From contig JAIRNF010000027.1 in NCBI GenBank assembly GCA_031258195.1, positions 105,366-169,365 on the forward strand: a stretch of 64,000 nucleotides of DNA, in the 5' to 3' direction. This document shows positions 1 through 8,217 of this stretch, piece by piece; position 1 is the stretch's first letter; every line of letters begins with the position of its first letter. The stretch is from Prevotellaceae bacterium. Lineage in GTDB: Bacteria; Bacteroidota; Bacteroidia; Bacteroidales; UBA932. The translations under genes were made by a program, and so were the position numbers. The notes beneath the pieces were generated by a model. That model saw nothing but the letters and a program-made list of their open reading frames with translations, was not told where the DNA came from and made no database searches.

Positions 1-1
1 T

Positions 2-922
2 ATTTTAGTCGTTACCGGAAGCATACATAAAGAGTTGGTTAAGGAGCAGCTACCGGAATTATCTGATGAACAAATACTTTTAGAACCTTTACGTAGAAAT
101 ACAGCGCCTTGTATTGCTTATGCTACCTATAAGCTGTTAATAAAAAAACCTGATGCGGCTGTCCTTGTTGCGCCATCCGATCATTTAGTGCTTAACGAGC
201 CTGAATTTGTGGAGGTTGTTAACGAATGCCTTTCGTATGCTGATGAAACAAAAGGGCTTGTTACCATAGGAATTAAACCAACACGACCAGAAACAGGCTA
301 TGGATATATTCAGGTGAATCCTAAAAAGCCGTTGGCAGATGCTCCGAATGCCTATAAGGTAAAAACTTTCACGGAGAAGCCAAACGCAGAGATGGCAAAG
401 GTGTTTATGGATAGTGGGGAATTTTTTTGGAATTCCGGTTTATTTATCTGGACGCTACAAACCATTAAGCAGGAGTTGGAAAACTCTTTACCTGAAGTTG
501 CCAGCCTGTTCTCGGCAGGAAAAGATGTTTACTATACACCTCAGGAAGATGAATTTATTGCTGACGCTTATGCCGAATGCCGTAATATCTCTATCGACTA
601 TGGTGTGATGGAAAAGGCGAAAAACGTTTCGGTATTCTGTGCCGATTTTGGCTGGTCTGACCTTGGTACCTGGGGTTCGCTTTATCTACATTCGCAGAAA
701 GATGAAGCAAAGAATGTTGTTGAGGCAAAAAATGTTTTGCTGAAAGATGTTTCTAGCAGCATGATAAAATCTACTACTAACCGCTTGCTGGTGGTTAAGG
801 AGTTGGATAACTTTTTGGTGGTGGATACTAAAGACACCTTATTTATATGTCCCCGTGGCAACGATGATGAGATAAAAGATTTTATTGGCGATACTTTATT
901 GAATAAACCTGATTATGCCTGA
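2..922 (+). CDS. manC: Mannose-1-phosphate guanylyltransferase, 5' end cut by window
   Basis: Makes GDP-mannose from mannose-1-phosphate and GTP in the cytoplasm, feeding surface glycans. The reading frame is open to the first base of the window and encodes a VVTG...HKELVKEQLPEL stretch typical of the family, so the TTG at 35 is not the start and the true N-terminus, including the pyrophosphorylase signature loop, lies upstream of the window. Visible family features are the APSDH motif, FTEKP, and FWNSGLFIW (residues ~125-140 counted from the TTG). The frame ends in TGA at 920-922. No C-terminal isomerase domain is present, so it is the short monofunctional type. It is followed by a palindromic element and a convergent gene. 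Confidence 0.93.
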   Translation: MLVVTGSIHKELVKEQLPELSDEQILLEPLRRNTAPCIAYATYKLLIKKPDAAVLVAPSDHLVLNEPEFVEVVNECLSYADETKGLVTIGIKPTRPETGYGYIQVNPKKPLADAPNAYKVKTFTEKPNAEMAKVFMDSGEFFWNSGLFIWTLQTIKQELENSLPEVASLFSAGKDVYYTPQEDEFIADAYAECRNISIDYGVMEKAKNVSVFCADFGWSDLGTWGSLYLHSQKDEAKNVVEAKNVLLKDVSSSMIKSTTNRLLVVKELDNFLVVDTKDTLFICPRGNDDEIKDFIGDTLLNKPDYA

Positions 923-950
923 TGGGCAGATGTAATTAAGATTATCTATA

Positions 951-1033
951 CGTCATTCCGACCAAAGGGAGGAATCTCCTAATTTAATGCTTTGCTGCTT
1001 TTCAAGAGATTCCTCCCTTTGGTCGGAATGACG
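951..1033. repeat. Palindromic intergenic element, perfect 28-bp arms
   Basis: Arms at 951-978 and 1006-1033 are exact reverse complements around a 27-base loop. The arm begins cgtcattccgaccaaaggg. It lies between two convergent genes and could act as a bidirectional terminator. It belongs to the same family as the copies near 40.1 and 41.9 kb and degraded copies elsewhere in the window. Confidence 0.92.
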
Positions 1034-1052
1034 TGTATTAAGACATTTCCGC

Positions 1053-2342
1053 TTATATAATAAATAGCGTAACGATATTGGCTGCTGTAATAACGCTGAA
1101 CCCTACGAGTAGGTATTTACGTAATGTTTTTCTATTTCCCGAAAAAGCCATCGAGTAGAAGAAGTTTATAATGTTATTACTCATCATGGCACGAATACAA
1201 GCGGCTGCAAGTACCGATGTACCTAGCGCATACTCTCCCTGGAAGATGTTTAGCAAGAATGGTGTAATGTCTGTAAACCCTACCAAATACGACAAAACGG
1301 ATAATCCCGATTGCCCGAAGTAGATAATTACGTAATGTGTTATTAATGTAAAGGCAACGAATAGAAAAGCAAAAATAAGAGCTACCTTGAACTCCAAAGG
1401 GTTCTTGTCTTCTTCTTCTTTAATACCTTGTCCTTCTCCATGAACGCCTTTTTGAACTATTAATATCCCCAATCCTAAGACGCACGATACAGCTATCATT
1501 ACTATAAAGTAGGGCATCATAGCATGGAAAAGGTCGGAGCTGAAAATAAATGTAAATACGAATACGCGTAAGTACATCATTCCTATAGCGAGCAGAATGG
1601 CAGCGGCATATTGTGGTACGAGTGGCTCGGGCGCTATTTTCGTTTTCTTACCGAGAATTACAATGGTTGCAGTACTGCTGTACAATCCTCCCAGTATTCC
1701 CGAAACAATAATCCCCGGACTCTTAAAGACAAATCGCTTGAGTAAGTAACCGACATACGAAATGGTAGAAACCACAACGGTTGCAAGCCATACGCTATAG
1801 GGGGTTAAGTTTATTTCGGGTACGATACGTTCGTTAGGAAGGATTGGTAGTATTATGCCGCTAATAAAGAGGAACTTTGCTAAAGTAATAAACTCGTTTT
1901 CGTTCAGCTGCTTGGCAAAATTTGTAAATGTCTCTTTCATTTCGGTTAGCAGCAGTGTTGTAACTACTACCAATATTAGCATCCAGAAAGGTTGGGTCAT
2001 GGCGATAGGACCAAGACAATAGGTAATAAGGGCTATGAGCATAGCCGTCATTCCAAACGATTTCTGTTGTTGGATTTTAAAGTAGTAGCTGATACAGAGA
2101 AAGAGAATCAAGGCGATCCCGCCACCGCCAAAAAGCACCCAAGAATCATCGAGGCGGTAAAGTAAAAAGCCAAGTATTCCGATTAGCGTAAACGTTCTAT
2201 CGGAACCAAAATATAGTATGGCTCGTTTTGATAGCGATACTCTTCGTTGAGATAAGCCTATCAGCAACGACGATACGGCTACTATAATAAAGTAAACTAA
2301 ATCAGGTGGAAGAAAATCCAGCTGTTCGTGAATCATAGCCAT
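1053..2342 (-). CDS. MgtC/DUF4010-family multi-pass membrane protein
   Basis: A 429-residue, very hydrophobic protein with about a dozen predicted membrane segments. The centre carries a GGLYSSTATIVILGKK stretch, which resembles the glycine/serine-rich signature of the DUF4010 part of MgtC/SapB-like proteins. A hydrophilic Glu/Lys-rich loop (residues ~310-325) separates the two halves. The function of this family is not established; an inner-membrane transport role is only an inference. It is convergent with manC and shares the intergenic palindrome. A TAnnTTTG box lies 38 bases upstream of the start. No interruptions were seen. Confidence 0.8.
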   Translation of the reverse strand: MAMIHEQLDFLPPDLVYFIIVAVSSLLIGLSQRRVSLSKRAILYFGSDRTFTLIGILGFLLYRLDDSWVLFGGGGIALILFLCISYYFKIQQQKSFGMTAMLIALITYCLGPIAMTQPFWMLILVVVTTLLLTEMKETFTNFAKQLNENEFITLAKFLFISGIILPILPNERIVPEINLTPYSVWLATVVVSTISYVGYLLKRFVFKSPGIIVSGILGGLYSSTATIVILGKKTKIAPEPLVPQYAAAILLAIGMMYLRVFVFTFIFSSDLFHAMMPYFIVMIAVSCVLGLGILIVQKGVHGEGQGIKEEEDKNPLEFKVALIFAFLFVAFTLITHYVIIYFGQSGLSVLSYLVGFTDITPFLLNIFQGEYALGTSVLAAACIRAMMSNNIINFFYSMAFSGNRKTLRKYLLVGFSVITAANIVTLFII

Positions 2343-2379
2343 CGAACAAGTTTTTTTAGTATATTATTTTTAGAAACAA

Positions 2380-2387
2380 CAAAGGTA
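2380..2387 (-). promoter_or_regulatory. Candidate -7 box of the DUF4010 gene
   Basis: Read on the minus strand this is TACCTTTG, matching the Bacteroidetes -7 consensus TAnnTTTG, 38 bases before the start codon. I saw no clear TTTG -33 box at the usual spacing. Confidence 0.5.
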
Positions 2388-2400
2388 GGTTTTTGCTTAA

Positions 2401-2871
2401 TTATTTCCAGCTTTTATATGGATTCAATACTAAGTTGGCATTTAAATATCGCGAATCGTCGGTAACTTCTTTACCAACCCAAGGTGGTAATTCGAATTGG
2501 TAATCTTCGCTTGGCATTTCAATTTCAGCAACAATTAAGCCTTCGTTGTCGCCATGAAACTCGTCAATTTCCCATATGTTTTTTCCCCACGGAACTTTAT
2601 AGCGTGTTTTTTCTATAAGCGGTTTTTCGCAGAACTTTTGTAGCATCTCTTCTGCATGATCGACAGGAATTTCGTACTCATATTCTAAGCGGGTAATGGC
2701 GTTATGCAGCATTCCTTTTATAGCTATAAATGCTTTGTTGCCTGCAATACGTATGCGTACAATTTTATCGGGTAGCCTACAAATATAACCTTGTTTATAG
2801 CTTTCGCCTTTTGCCACTTGACGATAGCCGCTATTTGTCGTTAGGAACTTCCGTTCTATTTCTTTGGGCAT
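2401..2871 (-). CDS. CYTH-domain protein (triphosphate tunnel metalloenzyme)
   Basis: A 156-residue protein that starts with the ExExK signature (EIERKFL, residues 4-10), the metal/triphosphate-binding motif of CYTH proteins. Alternating charged strands follow (RIRIAGNKAFIAIKG, EYEYEIPV, EIDEFHG, VAEIEMPSED), consistent with the eight-stranded tunnel fold. Members hydrolyse inorganic or thiamine triphosphate, or make cAMP; bacterial short forms are usually triphosphatases, which is the likely role here. Its first 41 bases overlap the end of the histidine-kinase gene, so the two are probably co-transcribed and translationally coupled. The substrate cannot be told from sequence. Confidence 0.85.
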   Translation of the reverse strand: MPKEIERKFLTTNSGYRQVAKGESYKQGYICRLPDKIVRIRIAGNKAFIAIKGMLHNAITRLEYEYEIPVDHAEEMLQKFCEKPLIEKTRYKVPWGKNIWEIDEFHGDNEGLIVAEIEMPSEDYQFELPPWVGKEVTDDSRYLNANLVLNPYKSWK

Positions 2872-3925
2872 GGCTTCGTAATATTTTTTTCGATGGGGCT
2901 TTTTTTAGCGTAAATGCAAATATTGTTCCTTCTCCGGGTTTGCTTATAACGTTAATTCCTTGTCCGTGTATTTCTAGTATATGCTTAACTATGGCAAGAC
3001 CTAAGCCGCTTCCGCCCGACTCTCGTGAACGATGCTTATCAACCCTATAAAAACGCTCGAATATTCGTGAAATTTCTTTTTCCTCAATGCCAATGCCGTC
3101 GTCCTTAACTTCTATAAGCACACGTTCGGGGATATTGGAGAATGAGATGTAGGTGGTTCCGTTTTCATTTCCGTACCTAATAGAATTTACAACAAGGTTG
3201 GTAAGCACCTGAGTTATTTTTTGGCGATCGGCTTCTACCATTAACGAATCGTTGCTTACATTGGCTCGCTTAAATTTTATGCCTTTCTTTTGAGCTTCCA
3301 TCTCTAAGCTCTCAAACGTTTCATCTACCAACTTAACGATGTTGAAACTTTCAATATTCAGTTTTTCAACTCCGCTTTCAAGCCTTGTAATGGAATCGAG
3401 GTCTTCCAGAATATTTATTAAACGGTTGATACTAATCTCTGTACGATCCAGATACTTTCGAGTAATTTCCGGGTCATTAATAGCTCCGTCTAGTAAAGTC
3501 AGAACATATCCTTGTATATTGAAAATAGGGGTTTTCAGCTCGTGCGAAACATTGCCGATAAAGTCTTTTCTAAACTGCTCCATTTCCATTAATACCTCTA
3601 TTTCCTTTTCTTTTTTCTGAACCCATAAGGCAACTTGCTCTTTAGCAGAGTCAATAGAGTAGTTAGCCAGCTTCTCTTTAAACTTTTTCTTTGAGATATC
3701 TACGCTATAAATGGTTTTGTATATAGGCTTTATTTGATCCATTATTACGCCGACCAACGTGCCCAACGTAATAAGATATACAAGCACTACTACTGCTATG
3801 GTGGTTAATATAATGCCTAATACGGTTGTGTCGTGGCGGCTTGACATATATAACGATAGTATCATTATACCACCAGCCATCAATGCTATGGAGAAGGAGA
3901 TAGTACGTATTGTCGGACTTTTCAT
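2831..3925 (-). CDS. Sensor histidine kinase, PhoR-like, orphan
   Basis: A 364-residue inner-membrane sensor kinase. Two membrane segments (residues ~8-26 and ~34-62) enclose almost no periplasmic domain. A short linker leads to the HisKA H-box (FIGNVSHELKTPI, phospho-accepting His), then the HATPase N box (VVNSIRYGNENG), G1 (VKDDGIGIEEKE), F box (FERFYRVD) and G2 (GGSGLGLAIVKH). All catalytic motifs are intact. No response-regulator gene is adjacent, so the partner lies elsewhere. The tiny extracytoplasmic loop suggests it senses through the membrane or a partner protein. Its 3' end overlaps the CYTH gene by 41 bases. Confidence 0.92.
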   Translation of the reverse strand: MKSPTIRTISFSIALMAGGIMILSLYMSSRHDTTVLGIILTTIAVVVLVYLITLGTLVGVIMDQIKPIYKTIYSVDISKKKFKEKLANYSIDSAKEQVALWVQKKEKEIEVLMEMEQFRKDFIGNVSHELKTPIFNIQGYVLTLLDGAINDPEITRKYLDRTEISINRLINILEDLDSITRLESGVEKLNIESFNIVKLVDETFESLEMEAQKKGIKFKRANVSNDSLMVEADRQKITQVLTNLVVNSIRYGNENGTTYISFSNIPERVLIEVKDDGIGIEEKEISRIFERFYRVDKHRSRESGGSGLGLAIVKHILEIHGQGINVISKPGEGTIFAFTLKKAPSKKILRSHAQRNRTEVPNDK

Positions 3926-4016
3926 GCTTGTTAGTTTTAAGCGTTGTTAATCTTTAAACAAAGGGGCTGACAAAAATCTTTCTCCCCTACTTTCCCTTAA
4001 ACCCTTTATTAATTTA

Positions 4017-4613
4017 TTATTTCTGCATATAACGGCTCATCAGCTTGATGATATACTTACCAACAATGTCGAACTCTATGTTTACCACCGTTTCTTTTTG
4101 TATAGTATGGAAGTTGGTTACCTGATGGGTAAACGGTATAATGGCAACCTGAAACGAGTTGTCCTGTGAGTTTACCACTGTTAGGCTTACACCGTTTACG
4201 CATACCGACCCTTTCTCTACCGTAATATTGCCGGTTGAGGGGTCGTACTCGAATGTATAGTACCAGCTACCATCGGCTTCTTTAACTTCTGTACAAGTTG
4301 CTGTCTGATCGACATGACCTTGTACAATGTGCCCATCAAGCAACCTATCCATCGTCATGCTACGCTCTACGTTAACCTTGTCGCCAATCTTTAGTAATCC
4401 GAGGTTAGATTTAATGAGCGTTTCGTGTATGGCGGTTACGGTGTAGGTGCTGTCTTTTAGCTTTACTACCGTGAGGCAGACACCATTGTGCGCAACGCTT
4501 TGGTCTATCTTCAACTCATTTGCAAACGAGCAGCTTAGGGTTATGTGTAAATTTTCCTGCTCTTTTTCTAGCGCAACAACGGTTGCGGCTTCTTCGACTA
4601 TTCCCGAAAACAT
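4017..4613 (-). CDS. ribE: Riboflavin synthase, alpha chain
   Basis: Converts two 6,7-dimethyl-8-ribityllumazine molecules to riboflavin plus the pyrimidinedione, the last step of riboflavin synthesis. The start MFSGIVEE is diagnostic. The protein has the two tandem lumazine-binding barrels, each with its own signature: HNGVCLTV in the first and VCVNGVSLTV in the second, plus GHIVQGHVD between them. At 198 residues it is of usual length. It stands alone, without other rib genes or a recognisable FMN riboswitch in the ~108-base upstream gap. Confidence 0.96.
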   Translation of the reverse strand: MFSGIVEEAATVVALEKEQENLHITLSCSFANELKIDQSVAHNGVCLTVVKLKDSTYTVTAIHETLIKSNLGLLKIGDKVNVERSMTMDRLLDGHIVQGHVDQTATCTEVKEADGSWYYTFEYDPSTGNITVEKGSVCVNGVSLTVVNSQDNSFQVAIIPFTHQVTNFHTIQKETVVNIEFDIVGKYIIKLMSRYMQK

Positions 4614-4645
4614 ATGTTAAATATCTTTTATTTATTAAATTTTTA

Positions 4646-4653
4646 TACGTTTG
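4646..4653 (+). promoter_or_regulatory. Candidate -7 box for the GG-leader peptide gene
   Basis: TACGTTTG fits the TAnnTTTG consensus, 69 bases before the ATG at 4722. There is no clear -33 partner, so this is a weak call. Confidence 0.3.
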
Positions 4654-4721
4654 CGATGGTATTGTGATTTTATAGAAATCAAAATACATATTTACAAAGT
4701 TAAACTTAAATCTATTATGTT

Positions 4722-4904
4722 ATGAAAAAACTAAAAATTGAAAGATTGAACTTTAATAAGCTAAGTAAAGATGAGATGAAAGTTGTTTCTGGAGGAAGAG
4801 CTGGAACTATTACTGGGTGTAGATGGACAGAAAATCAATGTTTTATTGATGTAATTTGGCATGATACAGGAGAGGTGGAATGTGAATTAGAGAGATCAAT
4901 GTAA
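4722..4904 (+). CDS. GG-leader peptide, probable RiPP/bacteriocin-type precursor
   Basis: A 60-residue peptide with a leader of the Bacteroidetes double-glycine type: charged N-terminus, then LSKDEMKVVSGG (residues 14-25), matching the L-S-x-(D/E)-E-M-x-x-(I/V)-x-GG pattern cut by C39-type peptidase ABC transporters. The inferred core of 35 residues has three cysteines (in TGCRW, NQCFI and VECEL) and two Trp. No transporter, peptidase, radical-SAM or lanthionine enzyme is nearby; the next gene is a thioredoxin-like gene with a frameshift. A hairpin follows. It could be an orphan precursor served by a remote transporter. Confidence 0.75.
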   Translation: MKKLKIERLNFNKLSKDEMKVVSGGRAGTITGCRWTENQCFIDVIWHDTGEVECELERSM

Positions 4905-4959
4905 GAGTGTGATGTATGTGGAGCGGCATACGATCTATAGGCTATCTAAGTATTTAAGG

Positions 4960-4988
4960 TCAGCATCGAATTTAAAATCTGATGCTGA
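4960..4988 (+). terminator. Hairpin after the GG-leader gene
   Basis: tcagcatc (4960-4967) pairs with gatgctga (4981-4988) and is followed by the T-rich stretch ttattttaaaaat. It overlaps the upstream ATG at 4982, which favours ATG 5009 as the start of the next gene. Confidence 0.6.
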
Positions 4989-5008
4989 TTATTTTAAAAA
5001 TATTTTAT

Positions 5009-5570
5009 ATGATTAAATTAATATTTTCTTTGGCTTTTCTTTTTTCTCCGCTTTTCTTAGTAGCCCAACTCCGTAATATTGGACTTTCAGTAGTTGAAAT
5101 GAAAGACTCTACAAATTCTGTTGTTGGAAAAACCTTTCCGCAATTTTCAGCAGCTACTTTAGATGGCAAGGAGGTTAGCGAGCGGGTCTTACAAGGTAAA
5201 ATAACCTTGATAAACCTTTGGTTTAAAGATTGCTCTCCTTGCAGGGCAGAATTTGGGGCGCTTAATAGGCTATACTATAAGTATAAAGATAACCCTAATG
5301 TGGAGATTCTATCCTTTACCAAGAGATCCGGAGCAATATGCAAAAGATGCGGTTAAGGAGTATGAAATTCCGTATATGGTTTGCTGTGTGTCTTCCGAGG
5401 AGTGTAGTTGGTTAAGGTTTAAGCAAGGAGGTTTTCCGGCGAATATTATTGTAGATAAGGATGGTAAGGTTGCATACTTTAGTACGGGGGGATCTACTGA
5501 TAAGCTAAGAGCAGAGCAGCATTTTAAAAATGTTATAGAGAAAAAGATAGACGAGTTGTTGTTAGAATAG
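5009..5570 (+). pseudogene. TlpA-like secreted thioredoxin, frameshifted
   Basis: The start at 5009 gives a signal peptide (MIKLIFSLAFLFSPLFLVAQ), then a TlpA/AhpC-type thioredoxin fold: VGKTFPQFSAATLDGKEV, LINLWFKDCSPCRAE with the CxxC redox pair, and further on GFPANIIVDKDGKV with the cis-Pro. Reading moves from the first frame (…VEILSFT) to a second (…RDPEQYAKDAV) by one extra A at 5321-5322. Removing that base restores a continuous ~186-residue protein. Such proteins reduce periplasmic disulfides or serve cytochrome maturation. The neighbour is a Cys-containing GG-leader peptide, which may be coincidence. It is either decayed or carries a single sequencing error. Confidence 0.82.
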
Positions 5571-5694
5571 CTAATAGAATACTTTAAAAGAATATTTTAT
5601 TTCAACATACTCATATATCGCACTTAACAACAGAGCTATAGTATAGCTCGCTAAATCTTAACTCCTAAACAGAACACCGTGCTTTAAAAGTAGC

Positions 5695-5702
5695 TACCTT
5701 TG
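5695..5702 (+). promoter_or_regulatory. Candidate -7 box of the alkaline phosphatase gene
   Basis: TACCTTTG, 41 bases before the ATG at 5744, matches TAnnTTTG. I did not see a good TTTG box at the -33 position. Confidence 0.55.
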
Positions 5703-5743
5703 ATGCTTTCTTTAAAGTATTATATCAATAATTACAGTTTACT

Positions 5744-7420
5744 ATGAAAGCACAAATCGTAAAAGTTTTATGCCTTATATTTTTCTTTGGCGTATCGCTA
5801 CAACAGCTGAATGCACAAGGAAAAATTCCTACAAATCTTAAGCAAGTAAAAAATGTTATTATGATGATTCCCGACGGAACAAGCACATCTGTTCTCTCGC
5901 TTGCCCGTTGGTATCAAAGTTACAATAGTTCGGAGCTTATTTGGTTAGCCACCGATGAGATCGTTTCGGGTTTAGTAAAGACACACTCGTCTGATGCACC
6001 TATTGGCGATTCTGCTCCTACAGGTAGTACTTTTGCTACAGGTGTTGTATCACAAGCAGGATATGTAGCCACTTATCCCGAAAAAACAGCCAACGATATT
6101 GTTCCGGTTGATGCGACATTGGCTAACACTCCGGCTCTTACTATCCTTGAAGCGGCTAAGCTAAAGGGAATGGCTGTAGGGTTAGCGTTTACTTGTGAGT
6201 TTACCCACGCAACTCCAGCTGATTTTTCTTCACACTCACCAGATCGTAGCAATAGAGACGCTATAGCCCCTCAAATGGTGTATAACCATATAGACGTTGT
6301 ATTTGGAGGTGGAACAGATTATTTAAAGCCGGAACATCGCCAATATTTAGCACAGCATGGTTGGGATACTATTTTTTATGACTATAATCGGTTCAAAAAC
6401 TTTTCGGGAACAAAGGCATGGGCGCTATTCGCACCTAAAGATGTGCCTTACGACTTCGACCGTGACTCGAACGCCGTTCCGTCGTTAGCAGAAATGACCA
6501 AAAAAGCTATCGAAACATTATCGAAGCACGAAAACGGATTCTTCCTTATGGTAGAGGGTAGCAAGGTGGATTTTGCCGCACATGCTAACGATCCTATCGG
6601 AATAATCAGTGAGTATCTCGCTTTCGATAAGGCAGTAAAAGAAGCGCTTGATTTTGCTAAAAAAGACGGACAAACCGCTATCATTATTTGTCCCGATCAT
6701 GGCAATAGTGCCGTAAGTATAGGTAATACGGCATCTACATCGGGTTATAATAAGTTATCGAAACGCGAGCTGTTCGAGCCGCTTGTAAACTGTAAGCTCA
6801 CAGCTTACGGACTTGCGGAAAAGTTGGCAGAAAGAGGAGATTTTGACGAGGATTTTATTCGTCAGCAGTTTAAAGATCAAATGGGTATAGATATTACCCA
6901 GCCTGAAATACAAAAATTTAAAACGCCAATGAAACGGGATAACGTTTCCGGCATTAACAACGCTATCGTTCCTGTTATCAACGCACGTACATTTATTGGC
7001 TTTACAACAGGCGGACATACCGGCGAAGATGTGTTTTTGGCAACTTATCACCCACAAGGACAAACATTAACCGGAACGGTTATAAACACAGATATTAATC
7101 GATATATGTGTAAGCTGTTAGATATTGGCGGCTTAGCTGATTCTACAAAAAAGTACTTTGTTGGTCACAAGGAGCTGTTTCCAGAGAATAGCTATATCAT
7201 TAGCCGGGATAAGAAAAACGAAAAAGAACCGACCTTGACTATTACTTCTAATGCAACAAAGAAAGTGCTAAAAGTAAAAGCATTCGAAAATCAGGTGTCT
7301 GTTGGTAAGAACATCAAGGATAAAAATATGCAGCGAGTACCACTGAAAACAGTAGCCGTGTATGTAGATAAAAACGAAGAGTTTTATCTCCCTGCCGAAT
7401 TAAAGAATTATTTAGACTAA
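5744..7420 (+). CDS. Alkaline phosphatase, secreted
   Basis: A 558-residue enzyme that releases phosphate from phosphomonoesters outside the cytoplasm. Residues 1-25 form a signal peptide ending LNAQ. The phosphatase domain shows MMIPDGTS (metal site), the nucleophile region IGDSAPTGSTFATG, FTCEFTHATPADFSSH, FLMVEGSKVDFAAHAND, ICPDHGNSAV and TTGGHTGEDV, so the zinc and magnesium ligands expected for the PhoA family are present. The C-terminal ~90 residues are less conserved. It is one of few secreted-protein genes in this part of the window that is intact. A strong hairpin follows. Confidence 0.94.
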   Translation: MKAQIVKVLCLIFFFGVSLQQLNAQGKIPTNLKQVKNVIMMIPDGTSTSVLSLARWYQSYNSSELIWLATDEIVSGLVKTHSSDAPIGDSAPTGSTFATGVVSQAGYVATYPEKTANDIVPVDATLANTPALTILEAAKLKGMAVGLAFTCEFTHATPADFSSHSPDRSNRDAIAPQMVYNHIDVVFGGGTDYLKPEHRQYLAQHGWDTIFYDYNRFKNFSGTKAWALFAPKDVPYDFDRDSNAVPSLAEMTKKAIETLSKHENGFFLMVEGSKVDFAAHANDPIGIISEYLAFDKAVKEALDFAKKDGQTAIIICPDHGNSAVSIGNTASTSGYNKLSKRELFEPLVNCKLTAYGLAEKLAERGDFDEDFIRQQFKDQMGIDITQPEIQKFKTPMKRDNVSGINNAIVPVINARTFIGFTTGGHTGEDVFLATYHPQGQTLTGTVINTDINRYMCKLLDIGGLADSTKKYFVGHKELFPENSYIISRDKKNEKEPTLTITSNATKKVLKVKAFENQVSVGKNIKDKNMQRVPLKTVAVYVDKNEEFYLPAELKNYLD

Positions 7421-7429
7421 AATACTTAA

Positions 7430-7484
7430 ATTCTAATACTAAGATGCGGCGAATAGAACATTCGCCGCATCTTAGTATTAGAAT
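7430..7484. terminator. Long perfect hairpin, 25-bp arms
   Basis: Arms 7430-7454 and 7460-7484 are exact reverse complements with a 5-base loop; the core is gatgcggcgaat. It sits 10 bases after the phosphatase stop codon. The stem is much longer than usual for a terminator and has no long T run, so it may also protect the mRNA end or be a small mobile-type palindrome. Confidence 0.7.
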
Positions 7485-7515
7485 GTCTTGACAGGAACTT
7501 TCTTTAATTGCTTAT

Positions 7516-8182
7516 ATGATTAAACCTACTTCCTACAAATTCGTATTATTACTAGCTCTACTATACATAGGAAACGCTGAACTATACTGCCAGAAGAACG
7601 AATGGGCGACACACCAAATAAAATTTCCACCAATTTGCGCTGTCAACATGTTTTCTCCGGGGCTAGAGCTAAGTTACGAGCTAAATCACCACCGCTACTC
7701 AACGCAGGTTTCCGCCGCCTATTTAGTAGTTATTTTTGACACGGTACCGAGAGGATCTAATTTTAATGGCTATCGTTTTGGTCTGGAAGAAAAAATTTAT
7801 ATCAAAACGTTTAAGCGTAAAATAAAAATGTATCTATCTGCCGAATATATTTACCAGTAAGGTTAATATGGATTTAGAAGCATCGTTTATTCCATGTGAT
7901 TATTTAGAAGAAGATTGGGATACACAAGAAGCCAACAGCTATTGGGGTAGCTGTAATTTGAATAGAAAATCAAATATCGGAAACCTAAAATGTGGAGTGC
8001 AATTTATATGGGGGTGCCTTGTATTGGATATGGCTATATGGCTTGGAGTTATGCATCAAAATGTTAAGCACTCTAACAAGCGAAACCCAAAAAACAAGTA
8101 TGATGCCAACTTTGAAGATATTATAACACCACTTTTTTATGATGAGGGGGAGTACTTTGTTTTAACCTTCCGATATCTATAA
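7516..8182 (+). pseudogene. Outer-membrane beta-barrel-like protein, frameshifted
   Basis: The first part (from 7516) has a signal peptide ending ELYCQ and barrel-like alternating strands (GLELSYELNHHRYSTQVSAAY, GYRFGLEEKIYIK, KMYLSAEYIYQ), then stops with TAA at 7858. Skipping one T at about 7858 continues into the frame KVNMDLEASF…, which ends with strands such as GNLKCGVQFIWGCL and a C-terminal FVLTFRYL ending in an aromatic residue then Leu. Together they give a ~220-residue protein resembling DUF3575-like small outer-membrane proteins. The family call is weak, but continuity across the shift is convincing. Confidence 0.65.
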
Positions 8183-8217
8183 AAGTTGTATTTGCTTTTT
8201 GAATAAAGCACATCGCG

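Noticed and set aside
4614..4721. FMN riboswitch upstream of ribE
   Set aside because: The upstream gap is short and AT-rich, without the conserved RFN stem pattern.
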